64,000 nucleotides of DNA, taken from NCBI RefSeq assembly GCF_028736215.1, contig NZ_CP117883.1, forward strand, positions 1,364,001 to 1,428,000, read 5' to 3'. Positions 33,325 through 41,846 of the stretch are shown one piece after another. The stretch is from Mucilaginibacter sp. KACC 22773 (lineage in GTDB: Bacteria > Bacteroidota > Bacteroidia > Sphingobacteriales > Sphingobacteriaceae). The translations under genes and the position numbers were made by a program. Each line of letters opens with the position of its first letter. The first letter of the stretch is position 1. The notes below the pieces were generated by a model. That model did no database searches, was not told the origin of the DNA, and saw only the letters and a list, made by a program, of their open reading frames with translations.

Positions 33325-34514
33325 GGTGAGTTTTGTTTTAAAATAATGGTTTGTGTATGTTGTGCAATCATTGCTTCTTCATTGGTTTTTAGTACCATAA
33401 CCTTTACCTTGCCTGTTGGTGACGATATGTTTTCGTTGTGATGGTTGTTCAATTTTTCGTCGATGCGGATGCCTAAAAAATCCAGGTCGCGGCAAATCCG
33501 TTCCCTGATAGCGGCCGAATGCTCGCCTATGCCGCCGGTAAAAACCAGCAGGTCTAACCCGCCCATCGCCGCTGCCAGCGAACCGATAAACTTGCGTGCC
33601 TGGTAACAAAATGTGGTAATGGCCGCGCGGGCTTTGGCGTCATGGGCAGCCAGGCCCAGCAATTCCTGCACATCGTTTTTGCCGGCAATGGCCTTTAACC
33701 CAGATTGTTTACTAAGTAAAGTATCCAGCTGTGTAGTAGTGAGCCGCCCTTGTTTCAGCAGGAACAGCACAACGCCGGGGTCAAGATCACCGGAACGGGT
33801 ACCCATTACCAGGCCGCCAATAGGGCTAAGGCCCATGGTAGTTTCTACGCTAATACCATTTTTTACAGCGGCCATGCTGGCGCCATTGCCCAAATGAGCT
33901 ATAATGATATTTTGTTTATTCACATTAATACCATCGGCGGCCAGTTTTTGCATAATGTATTGGTACGAAAGGCCATGAAAGCCATAATGCAGCAGGCCTT
34001 GTTCCCGGTATTTATCGGGCAGGGGGTAATATTTAGCTTCATCCGGCATATCAGCGTGGAAGGCCGTATCAAAGCAGGCTACCTGTGGCAACTGCGCAAA
34101 AGCTTGTTGGAATGCTTTGATAGCTTTTATTTCATCGGGCAGGTGGTTAGGCGCCAGGTAAATATATTGGTGCAGGGTTTTCAGTAAATCGTCTGTTATG
34201 AGTTGCGGTGCCCGGTGGTTTGGCCCGCCCTGCACCAATCGGTGCCCTATGGCCAGCAGCCTATTGTTGTATGGGCTTTTTTTAACCCAACGGATTACGG
34301 CTTTTACTGCTGTATCCAGGTTTTTAAATCCGGCGGGGTGGTCGGGCAGCGCTTGTTCCTGCTTGTTTATCACAAGTTTGCTTGATGCACTGCCAATAGC
34401 GTTTACACTGCCCAATAACTCCTGCTGCAGCGAACCCGTATGGTACAAACTAAATTTAAGGCTTGATGAACCGCAATTAATGGTTAACAGAAAAGTATTT
34501 AAGGAGACCGCCAT
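33306..34514 (-). CDS. ackA: Acetate kinase
   Basis: A 402-residue ASKHA-fold kinase that converts acetyl phosphate and ADP to acetate and ATP. Signatures: [12 protein letters not shown] (about 14-25), [15 protein letters not shown] block (usual consensus is GHRVVHGG; here LVQGG), [36 protein letters not shown] and [18 protein letters not shown]. No phosphotransacetylase gene lies nearby, and none is needed when phosphoketolase supplies acetyl phosphate. It heads the minus-strand operon ackA-xfp-hypothetical-glgP. A Crp/Fnr-like box is centred 98 bases before the start codon. Confidence 0.95.
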   Translation of the reverse strand: MAVSLNTFLLTINCGSSSLKFSLYHTGSLQQELLGSVNAIGSASSKLVINKQEQALPDHPAGFKNLDTAVKAVIRWVKKSPYNNRLLAIGHRLVQGGPNHRAPQLITDDLLKTLHQYIYLAPNHLPDEIKAIKAFQQAFAQLPQVACFDTAFHADMPDEAKYYPLPDKYREQGLLHYGFHGLSYQYIMQKLAADGINVNKQNIIIAHLGNGASMAAVKNGISVETTMGLSPIGGLVMGTRSGDLDPGVVLFLLKQGRLTTTQLDTLLSKQSGLKAIAGKNDVQELLGLAAHDAKARAAITTFCYQARKFIGSLAAAMGGLDLLVFTGGIGEHSAAIRERICRDLDFLGIRIDEKLNNHHNENISSPTGKVKVMVLKTNEEAMIAQHTQTIILKQNSPWKPKF

Positions 34515-34606
34515 ACCTGTTTTAATCGTGTAGTTTAAAAATGGACTACAATGCGAAGCTATAGCTTACTACCGGCTCGGGGAATGACGTTCATGACCAT
34601 AAATAG

Positions 34607-34618
34607 TGATGTATATCA
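34607..34618. promoter_or_regulatory. Crp/Fnr-type operator, site 2 (ackA-xfp operon)
   Basis: TGAT-GTAT-ATCA, an exact Fnr-layout palindrome with the same half-sites as the perfect site in front of the Crp/Fnr gene. Its centre is 98 bases upstream of the ackA start codon, suitable for an activator site if the leader is about 30-60 bases. Confidence 0.5.
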
Positions 34619-35062
34619 TATCCTTAGGCACAACCCGATGGGTATTAAAATGTTTTGAATTTTCCCGGTGTATTTGTGATAGAATTTTGTGGTAAATATT
34701 AAGGAGGTAGAAGTAGGGCAAACGCATCTTAATACTTAACGGCAATAAGCTGTCATTTAATAATCGCTAACGGTATAAGCTTATGGGGTCGGAGAGATAT
34801 AAGCATCAAACGATACCTTGTTTTTATTGGCTGATCGTGGTTAAGTGATCCAGGTACCAAAGGGACTTGTATTGACCAACAACAGGCACAAATATTGGAT
34901 GCTTCTAAATTGCACGATCAGTTTAGTGTTAACCATGTTAAAATATAAAATATTTATTATCAAATACTTATAAAAAATATATCTGAAATGTGTTAAGTTA
35001 TGTTAACCCAAGTAAACGCATTTGCGCTGGCGGTAGAAGTTGTTTTTCCTTACCATAAATAG

Positions 35063-35095
35063 CAAAACGCAGCCTGGAGTGCAGGCAGTGTTTTG
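35063..35095 (-). terminator. Possible terminator hairpin downstream of the universal stress gene
   Basis: Outer arms CAAAAC/GTTTTG and inner arms GCCTG/CAGGC form a stem with two mismatches about 26 bases after the usp stop on the minus strand. The following T content is weak, so this may be only a partial terminator. Confidence 0.4.
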
Positions 35096-35120
35096 TTTAG
35101 TTAGCTGGTTTCCAAATCAA

Positions 35121-35975
35121 TTACGCCCGGAAAACCAGTAAAGGGACCGAAAGGTGGGCAGCCATTTTTTTCGTATGGCTTAAGCTTAAAATATCATCAA
35201 TAAAACTATAGGGGCCATGGTTCATAGCCAGGATATCTACCTGCCCATGCTCACATAGCCAGGTAAGGCCTTTTTCGGCATTGGTATCCTCCAGCGCACG
35301 GTAATAAATGTGGGGATAATCGGCTTTGTTAGATAGTTCGGTGAGCAACTGATCTATCAGCAACTGAAGTGCCGCAGAATGGTGCTTATCGGTATAAACA
35401 TGGGTTAACAGAATTTCGGCATTAAGCTGCCTGGCCAATGTTATAAGTTTATATATAGATTTCATGTCTTTCCCGATTTTGTTAAAATCAGTAGCGAAAG
35501 CGATCTTTTTCACCATCCTTACACCCGCCTCGGGCGGAACGACCAAGAGTGGCTTCTTAGCTGCATCAATGAGGGCGCTGCAATGGTTTGCTAATAAAAA
35601 GCCGCCCCACCCGCTATTACCATGCCTGCCGATAACAACAAGGCCAACATCGGCGGTTGCGCAGTTTGCGTTCACTACATCAGTAACCCGGCCTGCTTCA
35701 TTTACATAACCAACCTCGGGCCTGAAGGTGTCTGTTTGGTCAGTAAGTTCAAGATGGGCTTTTAAACGCTGTAATTCAACGGTACTATCATCTATCAGCA
35801 ATTCATTTTCTTCTATCGGCCAGCCTGTAAATCCCGCTTGCGGCATTTCTGCCGGTACAATTACTGCATTGCACAGCAATACATTTGCCCTCATTTGTTT
35901 AGCCAGGTAATAGCCATATTCGGCTGCATGCCGGGCGCTGTCTGAAAAATCGGTAGGAATTAATAATGTTTTCAT
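35121..35975 (-). CDS. Tandem universal stress protein (two UspA domains)
   Basis: A 284-residue cytosolic protein of two UspA domains, about 1-145 and 150-284. Domain 1 begins MKTLLIPTDFSDSARHAAEYG; domain 2 begins VKKIAFATDFNKIGKDMKSIY. Domain 1 has GRHGNSGWGGFLLANHCSALI, which only partly matches the ATP-binding G-2x-G-9x-G(S/T) pattern; domain 2 ends MNHGPYSFIDDILSLSHTKKMAAHLSVPLLVF, also without a clear glycine loop, so nucleotide binding is doubtful. A TGAC-N4-GTCA palindrome 58 bases upstream suggests Crp/Fnr control, together with ackA-xfp. Confidence 0.92.
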   Translation of the reverse strand: MKTLLIPTDFSDSARHAAEYGYYLAKQMRANVLLCNAVIVPAEMPQAGFTGWPIEENELLIDDSTVELQRLKAHLELTDQTDTFRPEVGYVNEAGRVTDVVNANCATADVGLVVIGRHGNSGWGGFLLANHCSALIDAAKKPLLVVPPEAGVRMVKKIAFATDFNKIGKDMKSIYKLITLARQLNAEILLTHVYTDKHHSAALQLLIDQLLTELSNKADYPHIYYRALEDTNAEKGLTWLCEHGQVDILAMNHGPYSFIDDILSLSHTKKMAAHLSVPLLVFRA

Positions 35976-36027
35976 TTTTTGCCGTTTAACCGGGAGTAAA
36001 ATTGGCTAAAGTACCCGGGCAAAAGTA

Positions 36028-36039
36028 TGACGATGGTCA
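36028..36039. promoter_or_regulatory. Crp/Fnr-type operator, site 3 (usp promoter)
   Basis: TGAC-GATG-GTCA, a perfect 4+4 palindrome of the Crp/Fnr/Dnr layout, centred 58 bases before the usp start codon at 35975. The half-site is TGAC instead of TGAT. Confidence 0.45.
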
Positions 36040-36131
36040 CTGCACAAAATGATATGTGCTACAAAATGAAAAGGACAAATGGTTGGAACATAGGCCGCCC
36101 AATAACTATCAAAAATATTGATGGATCGGGG

Positions 36132-38078
36132 TTATAAAACCTCCATTAAATGAAAACCAAAGGGCTCGATAATCAGGTATCCCCCACTACCGGCGATGTC
36201 GTATTCAATGCCGGTCCAATGGTCAGTTAGCTGTGTTGTAGTACCCTCATTTAACCCGAAAGCCGCCCATGCAAGATAGCATACCTCGTTACTGAAATTA
36301 AATACACCGTAAAAGGTTTTGTTTTCATAAGTCCTGGCGTAGCCTGCCACATGAATGTTATATGGCTTAAACCAAGCCAGGTTATTATGATCGGCCACGG
36401 CCGGTAATTTTTTGCGGATGGAGATTAACTTTTGAGTGCCCGAAAAAATAATATTTTCAACTGTTCCGGGGGTGTTTATAAGCTCGTTTTTATGCCAGTC
36501 AATTACCGGGCGGTGCATCCACCGGTTATCATAACTTTTAGTCTCATCGGTTAAATAGGAGTAGTCGTTTGTATAGCCGGCTTCATCACCATAAAAAATC
36601 ATGGGTATGCCGCCAAGAAAAAAGCTGTGCGCCTGCATCAGTAAAATTTTTTGAATGGCCGTGTTTATTGCTCCTGTATCGTTACGTTGTATTGCCTTTT
36701 CAAGGCCGCATAATGAAGCCAGCGAACCGCTGATGCGGGCATCGCCGGTTTGGGGGTTGGCCGAAAATAAAGCGCCTGCGGATGGGCTCGATACAAAATT
36801 GCCTGTATAATAATCCTGCAAAAACCGGCGATGGCGGTACGGGTCATAACCAGCCCTCCTGATCATTTCATCATCGTAACCTAAACCAATATCGTCATGG
36901 CACCTGGTATAAGTAATCCAAGAGGCGCCGTATGGTTTTTGTTGCAATTGATTTTGCGCTGCAAGCATTACACGGGTATCGCCGGTGGCCAGCATATCCC
37001 ACTGTAGTGCCATTTGGGTGGCGTTATAAGCAAAATCACATTCTTTGGCGGCAAACCGGCCACTGCCAAAGTACTTCATAATCTCGGCGGGGGCCACAAT
37101 GGCTTCACCAAGCAGCGCCATCCCGGGCGAGGCTACCAATACGCATTGCTTAATAAGGCGCAACAAGGCATGTGCCTGCGGCAGGTTTTGGCAATTGGTG
37201 CCCAATTGCTTCCAGATAAACGCGGGTGCGTCAATCCGCAGAATATCTACACCCAGGTTGGCATAAAAAAGTACGATATCCAGCATCTCCAGGAACACAG
37301 CCGGATTGGCATAATTTAAATCCCATTGGTAGTGATGAAAAACCGTCATTACCCATTTATTACACTCCGGCACGTAAGTAAAATTCCCGGGTGAGCTTTC
37401 CGGAAAAATTTCGGGCATGCTTTGGTCGTATTGATCTGGAATTGCCCTGTCATCATACATGTAAAAATAGTCCTGGTATTTAGGGTCGCCATTTTTTGCC
37501 TTTAACGCCCATTCATGCTGGTTGGATGTATGGTTAAGCACAATATCCGTCATGAGGTACATTTGTTTGGTGTCCATCTTCCGTCGCAGCCGTTTTAAAT
37601 CGGCCAATGATCCAAACCGTTCATCTATCTTCCTGAAATCGGATACCGCGTACCCGCCATCGCTTGCAGCCGGCGGGCTTTCAAACAGGGGCATCAGGTG
37701 CAAAAAGTTTACCCCCAGTTTTTCAAAATAGGCCAGTTTATTGCCCAGGTTGCCTAATGTGCCGCAAAACCTGTCGACATATAAACTCATGCCGGTAATT
37801 TGGTTGCTTAAAAACCAGTTGCCCTCTGCAGCTTTTGCTTCATCTTTATTTTTAAACGCCGCCGGCCTTTTTGAATAGGCTTTGATGATATTTAAGAACA
37901 GTTGTTCAAACACAGGTGCAGCGGCCGGGTGGCTGCCGTAGATCTCCTTATAAAGGTCCTGGATGGTATCGGCGCTGGTCATCAGCCGTATGTAAAATGC
38001 ATTGTCGGTGCCGGCTATATCAAGTTTGTATTGGTTTAAAATACTGTTAACCTGCTGATGTAATTGATGGTTGTACAC
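36132..38078 (-). CDS. Amylosucrase-type GH13 glucosyltransferase
   Basis: A 648-residue GH13 subfamily 4 enzyme. Amylosucrases use sucrose to build alpha-1,4-glucan and release fructose; close relatives hydrolyse sucrose. Catalytic residues: nucleophile D283 in VDILRIDAPAFIWKQLG, acid/base E325 in ALLGEAIVAP, transition-state pair H394-D395 in YTRCHDDIGLG. The whole spacing matches the Neisseria polysaccharea enzyme (D286, E328, D393) within about three residues, and NCQNLPQAHALLR is characteristic of this subfamily. There is no signal peptide, so it acts in the cytosol on imported sucrose. The adjacent MFS transporter (51-base gap) is the likely importer. Confidence 0.9.
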   Translation of the reverse strand: MYNHQLHQQVNSILNQYKLDIAGTDNAFYIRLMTSADTIQDLYKEIYGSHPAAAPVFEQLFLNIIKAYSKRPAAFKNKDEAKAAEGNWFLSNQITGMSLYVDRFCGTLGNLGNKLAYFEKLGVNFLHLMPLFESPPAASDGGYAVSDFRKIDERFGSLADLKRLRRKMDTKQMYLMTDIVLNHTSNQHEWALKAKNGDPKYQDYFYMYDDRAIPDQYDQSMPEIFPESSPGNFTYVPECNKWVMTVFHHYQWDLNYANPAVFLEMLDIVLFYANLGVDILRIDAPAFIWKQLGTNCQNLPQAHALLRLIKQCVLVASPGMALLGEAIVAPAEIMKYFGSGRFAAKECDFAYNATQMALQWDMLATGDTRVMLAAQNQLQQKPYGASWITYTRCHDDIGLGYDDEMIRRAGYDPYRHRRFLQDYYTGNFVSSPSAGALFSANPQTGDARISGSLASLCGLEKAIQRNDTGAINTAIQKILLMQAHSFFLGGIPMIFYGDEAGYTNDYSYLTDETKSYDNRWMHRPVIDWHKNELINTPGTVENIIFSGTQKLISIRKKLPAVADHNNLAWFKPYNIHVAGYARTYENKTFYGVFNFSNEVCYLAWAAFGLNEGTTTQLTDHWTGIEYDIAGSGGYLIIEPFGFHLMEVL

Positions 38079-38129
38079 GATTATAATTTTTATCCAAAAA
38101 TGGGTTGATAAAAGAAGTTGTCCATATCG

Positions 38130-39482
38130 TTAATGCACTGCTCCGGCTGGTACTATCACATCATCTGTAATGGTATCTTTTTTAATGCGTATGGTTGCTG
38201 CGGCTGCAATTAATAATAGCACCCCTGCAAAAGTGATGGCATTTAAGGGGTTATCGCCCAGGAAATTTTTATAAATAAAGCCAAAACTGATGGTTTGTAA
38301 TATCATAGGTATAACAATCATCATGTTGATGATGCCCATGTAAACGCCATAACGCTCTTTGGGGATGCTGCCTATTACCATAATGTAAGGTACGCCCATC
38401 ATGCTGGCCCAGGCTATGCCAAAACCCACCATTGGTGCAAAAAGCAAATTTCTGTCGGTAAGGTGCGGGAATATCAGCAAGGCGGCACCGGCCATCAGCA
38501 GACAACCAATATGCACGTACTTGGCGCTGAACTTGTGTGCAAGCCAAACCAAACCAAACGCCGAACAAAAGGTAACTATATTATAAAATCCGTTTACCTT
38601 GCCCGCCCATACTACGGCCTGCTCATACAACTCTTTGTTACCATCGGGCGTGGTATGAAATACCGATTTAGCTATACTTAACGATACAAACTGCCAGTAG
38701 CAAAACATGGCATACCATTGAAACAGGTACACCAATGCCAGTTTCCACATAGTGCCAGGCATATCTTTAATAGCTGCAAAAATTTCTTTTACCGGTTCGA
38801 AAAGGCCTCTCTTCCTGCTCCTTAGTTCGGCCAATTCTGCTTCGGTAGGCGGGATCTCGGGCGTAGTGGTTACCGACCAGATGACCGAAACGATAGAGCA
38901 GATGGCACCCACAAAAAACGACCCGAAAACCCAGTAGGGGATACCTGACTGCCCATCGCTGGTTTTTGTACTGCCCGATATGATATTTTTAAAAAAGCCA
39001 AGGGATAAGTTGGCCAGGGTAATACCCAGGCCGGTAAAAAAACTTTGTGTTAAAAAGCCAAAGGCCCGTTGCTTTTCGGGCAGTTTATCGGCAATAAAAG
39101 CCCGGTAAGGTTCCATGGCGGTATTATTGGCTGCGTCTAATATCCATAGTAAACCAACCGCCATCCATAGCGCCCGGCTAAAGGGGAATGCAAACAGGCA
39201 AAGGCTGCAAAAAATGGCGCCTACTAAAAAGAAAGGCTTACGCCGGCCCCAGCGCGGGTGCCATGTCCTGTCGCTCAGTGCACCAATAAGTGGCTGGATG
39301 AGCAAACCTGTCATTGGCCCTGCTAAATTGAGCAGTGGCAGGTCTTCGGGCCGGGCGTGCAAAAAAGTATACAACGGGTTTATAGCCGTTTGCTGAAGCC
39401 CGAAACTATACTGGATACCAAAAAAACCGACATTCATGTTAATGATTTGCCAGAAACTTAAACGGGGTTTTAAAACGGACAT
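38130..39482 (-). CDS. MFS sugar transporter, SLC45/SUT-like
   Basis: A 450-residue inner-membrane permease with 12 predicted helices. The N-terminal block [24 protein letters not shown] and the loop [26 protein letters not shown] are typical for the glycoside/SUT-like group that imports sucrose or maltose with protons. It lies 51 bases upstream of the amylosucrase gene and is likely co-transcribed with it. The substrate, sucrose or maltose, is inferred from that neighbour. Confidence 0.9.
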   Translation of the reverse strand: MSVLKPRLSFWQIINMNVGFFGIQYSFGLQQTAINPLYTFLHARPEDLPLLNLAGPMTGLLIQPLIGALSDRTWHPRWGRRKPFFLVGAIFCSLCLFAFPFSRALWMAVGLLWILDAANNTAMEPYRAFIADKLPEKQRAFGFLTQSFFTGLGITLANLSLGFFKNIISGSTKTSDGQSGIPYWVFGSFFVGAICSIVSVIWSVTTTPEIPPTEAELAELRSRKRGLFEPVKEIFAAIKDMPGTMWKLALVYLFQWYAMFCYWQFVSLSIAKSVFHTTPDGNKELYEQAVVWAGKVNGFYNIVTFCSAFGLVWLAHKFSAKYVHIGCLLMAGAALLIFPHLTDRNLLFAPMVGFGIAWASMMGVPYIMVIGSIPKERYGVYMGIINMMIVIPMILQTISFGFIYKNFLGDNPLNAITFAGVLLLIAAAATIRIKKDTITDDVIVPAGAVH

Positions 39483-39525
39483 GGATGGTTGTTAAATTGT
39501 GATGAGTTAAGAACGTATAGTATAT

Positions 39526-40320
39526 TTAAGCTGATTTCACATAACGGCCGGCTTCATCAAATGAAGCTTTAAACAAAGTACCCCCCTCCGTGTCATCGGC
39601 AGGCATATTAAGCCTGGCCTTAACGCGCATTTTATAAACATAGATGGTATTGGCCGAATATTCTAAAATACCGGCGATGGTTTCGCAATCGGTAATGCCC
39701 AGTTTCATGAGGGCAAAAATGCGCAGTTCGGTATTTAACTGCCCGATGCGTTTGGGCCATATCTGGTCTTCCTTTTTCAGCATCGCGTTAAATTCCATAA
39801 CAAAATTGGGGAAGGCTTTTAAAAAGTACTTGTCAAAGTCGCGGCAAAGCGATTTGCGTTCGTATTTAACGTCTATGTCGTCAAAACAGGGAAGTATATC
39901 GCGGTAGTTTTTTACAGCTAAGTGGCGTTTTATGCTCCTGTGTAGTTTTTCAAATTTGGTAATATAGTTTGATACCAGGCAAACAAAGTGCCCTATATGA
40001 TCGGCCTTGCTTTGCCCGTTCTGCTCTATTATTTCATTTAAACTAAGCAAGCGCGATTGCTGCTCCGCTATAATATCCTGCTGAAACTTTATTTGTTTTG
40101 ATAATGCATAAGCTCTTAGTATACAGGCAGCCGATACCAATACCGATATTGCCAGGGTTATAGCGATGCCGGTATTTATTTGCGGCACATGAAACATAAG
40201 TGCTGGAATATCTTTTAAAAAAGATGTTCCGCCTATCTCTAAAAGATACGTATAGCAAAAAAATACAAAAACGGCGGCAGTATGGTGTATGCTCATCTCT
40301 TTGGTAATTTTGACTGACAA
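39526..40320 (-). CDS. Short membrane-anchored DUF6377-type regulator
   Basis: A 264-residue protein (an internal Met9 start is also possible). Two hydrophobic segments (about 13-33 and 48-70) precede a helical region and a C-terminal DUF6377-like block: DQIWPKRIGQLNTELRIFALMKLGITDCETIAGILEYSANTIYVYKMRVKARL, which resembles a LuxR-type HTH. The same block is in the 536-residue protein at 41847-43457, but this one lacks its TPR sensor part. It starts the minus strand opposite LacI and may be the first gene before the MFS/amylosucrase pair (43-base gap). Membrane-bound regulator, function inferred. Confidence 0.8.
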   Translation of the reverse strand: MSVKITKEMSIHHTAAVFVFFCYTYLLEIGGTSFLKDIPALMFHVPQINTGIAITLAISVLVSAACILRAYALSKQIKFQQDIIAEQQSRLLSLNEIIEQNGQSKADHIGHFVCLVSNYITKFEKLHRSIKRHLAVKNYRDILPCFDDIDVKYERKSLCRDFDKYFLKAFPNFVMEFNAMLKKEDQIWPKRIGQLNTELRIFALMKLGITDCETIAGILEYSANTIYVYKMRVKARLNMPADDTEGGTLFKASFDEAGRYVKSA

Positions 40321-40419
40321 AAAAGGAAACTGGGTTATAATTGGTAATACTTTTTAAAAGTAGGCTTTAGCTTTCATGTTTTATACGCATAGCAAACAAA
40401 ATAAGGTTTGTAATAACCT

Positions 40420-40431
40420 GCAAACGTTTGC
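40420..40431. promoter_or_regulatory. LacI-family operator palindrome
   Basis: GCAAACGTTTGC, a perfect 12-base palindrome with the central CG typical of LacI-family operators (PurR/CcpA-like). It lies in the 300-base divergent region between the DUF6377 regulator (100 bases from its start) and the lacI-type gene (190 bases). The local protein is the obvious candidate ligand-controlled binder. Confidence 0.65.
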
Positions 40432-40620
40432 GATAATGTTTGTTGTTGAAAAATAGTTAAGGAAATACCGTTTTAAGTGTTGGCTAAATGGAGTGATAAA
40501 TTGAATATGGGTGTTGTTTAACAGGATAATAGCAATAAGCGGCACGGTTTAAAAGCAGGCACCTGAATTGAAACAAAAAAATGTACTACTTTTAATAATC
40601 GATTATAAACAACCAATGCT

Positions 40621-41610
40621 ATGCCCGATATAACTTTGAAAAAACTTGCCGAAATGCTTAATTTAAGTATCTCTACGGTTTCGCGGGCACTTAAAGACCA
40701 TCCGGACATCTCAAAAGAAACCAGGCAAAAGGTTAAAGAGCTTGCTGCCGTTGCCGAATATGAGCCTAATACCTACGCCATTAACCTGCGGACCAACCAA
40801 AGCAAGGAATTGGCAGTAATTATACCAACAATAGCCAATGATTTTTACCAGTCGTTCATCAGTTCGCTTGAAGAAGAAGTGCGGTTGTATGGTTATTCGT
40901 TGATCATGCTGCAATCCGGAGACGATCCGCTTATTGAGCAGCAAAACCTGAAGCGGTGCAGGCAGGGGAGGGTTTCGGGTATATTTATTTCGATAACTAC
41001 TAAAACTACAGATATCAGCAGCTTTTTTAAACAAGGCGACCACCCTATCCCCATTATTTTTTTTGATAAGGTGCCCGCGTTTGAAAATTGTATTAAAATA
41101 TGTGTTGATGATGTAATGGCAGCAACTATAGCCGCCAAAACATTAATGGCTAAAAGCAAACAAAATATCCTGGGCGTTTTTGGAAATGAAGAGTTATCCA
41201 TCACCAAAAAAAGGCTAAGCGCTTTTACCGAAACATTGGAGGCGGATAATCCGGGGGCCAGGTTAACCATTCATCATGCAAGCTCAATAAATGAATCTTT
41301 TAATGTTGTAATGAATGCCTTAACGCATCAACAGCCAGACGCTATTTTTTGCATGAGCGACGAGGTGCTGATAGGGGTAATGAAAGCTATACAAACCCTG
41401 CAGTTACGTATACCCGGCGATGTTGGTGTTATAGCTATAAGCGAGGGCCAGGTACCTACATTTTATTACCCGCAAATTACCTTTATTGAAACCAGTGGCT
41501 TTAAGCTGGCAAAAAGCGCTTTTGTAAAAATGATGGCCTGCATAGCCGGAAGTACCGGTATGCAGGAAATAAAAATTAACGCTGTCCTTGTAGAAGGTGG
41601 TTCGCTTTAA
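40621..41610 (+). CDS. LacI-family transcriptional regulator
   Basis: A 329-residue repressor-type protein. The N-terminal HTH is TLKKLAEMLNLSISTVSRALKDHPDISKETRQKV (about 5-38) followed by the hinge helix, then a periplasmic-binding-protein-like sensor domain (about 60-325, with LAVIIPTIANDFYQSFISSLEEEV). The sensor should bind a sugar or sugar phosphate. Its place between the amylosucrase/MFS operon and the SusCD locus makes sucrose, trehalose or glucose derivatives likely effectors. The GCAAACGTTTGC palindrome upstream is its probable operator. No plus-strand partner follows directly. Confidence 0.92.
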   Translation: MPDITLKKLAEMLNLSISTVSRALKDHPDISKETRQKVKELAAVAEYEPNTYAINLRTNQSKELAVIIPTIANDFYQSFISSLEEEVRLYGYSLIMLQSGDDPLIEQQNLKRCRQGRVSGIFISITTKTTDISSFFKQGDHPIPIIFFDKVPAFENCIKICVDDVMAATIAAKTLMAKSKQNILGVFGNEELSITKKRLSAFTETLEADNPGARLTIHHASSINESFNVVMNALTHQQPDAIFCMSDEVLIGVMKAIQTLQLRIPGDVGVIAISEGQVPTFYYPQITFIETSGFKLAKSAFVKMMACIAGSTGMQEIKINAVLVEGGSL

Positions 41611-41692
41611 TATGCTGCACGGGCAGCACCGCAATATGCCCGTATGGTTTAATTATGTTAATAAAGTAAGCCATAAAGACTGCTCCTTTATA

Positions 41693-41700
41693 TATCTTTG
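41693..41700 (+). promoter_or_regulatory. Putative -7 box TATCTTTG for the SusR-like regulator
   Basis: An exact TAnnTTTG match 147 bases before the preferred start at 41847. No TTTG at the right distance upstream. Confidence 0.35.
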
Positions 41701-41846
41701 AGATATAAACCCGTAATTTCAATTTCATAGTAGTAAAATAAAAGAAGATCTGTACCGGACGCTGTTTTTATCGTTGCAGCTTATTTGAATATTGTTCTGT
41801 GAAGGGCGGGTTAGTTAATGTGTTTAAACCTTTGAATTATATAAGC

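Larger units (their letters stand above)
34515..35120. other. 606-base intergenic region upstream of ackA
   Basis: The longest gene-free stretch of the window. It carries the Crp/Fnr-like site at 34607-34618 and a hairpin at 35063-35095 that could terminate the usp transcript. Between about 34630 and 35040 I see only AT-rich sequence without a credible open frame, RNA gene or strong hairpin. Room is available for an unrecognised small RNA. Confidence 0.5.

Noticed and set aside
34630..35040. Possible small RNA in the long gap before ackA
   Set aside because: No strong hairpin, terminator or promoter pair could be seen in this part; space alone is not evidence.
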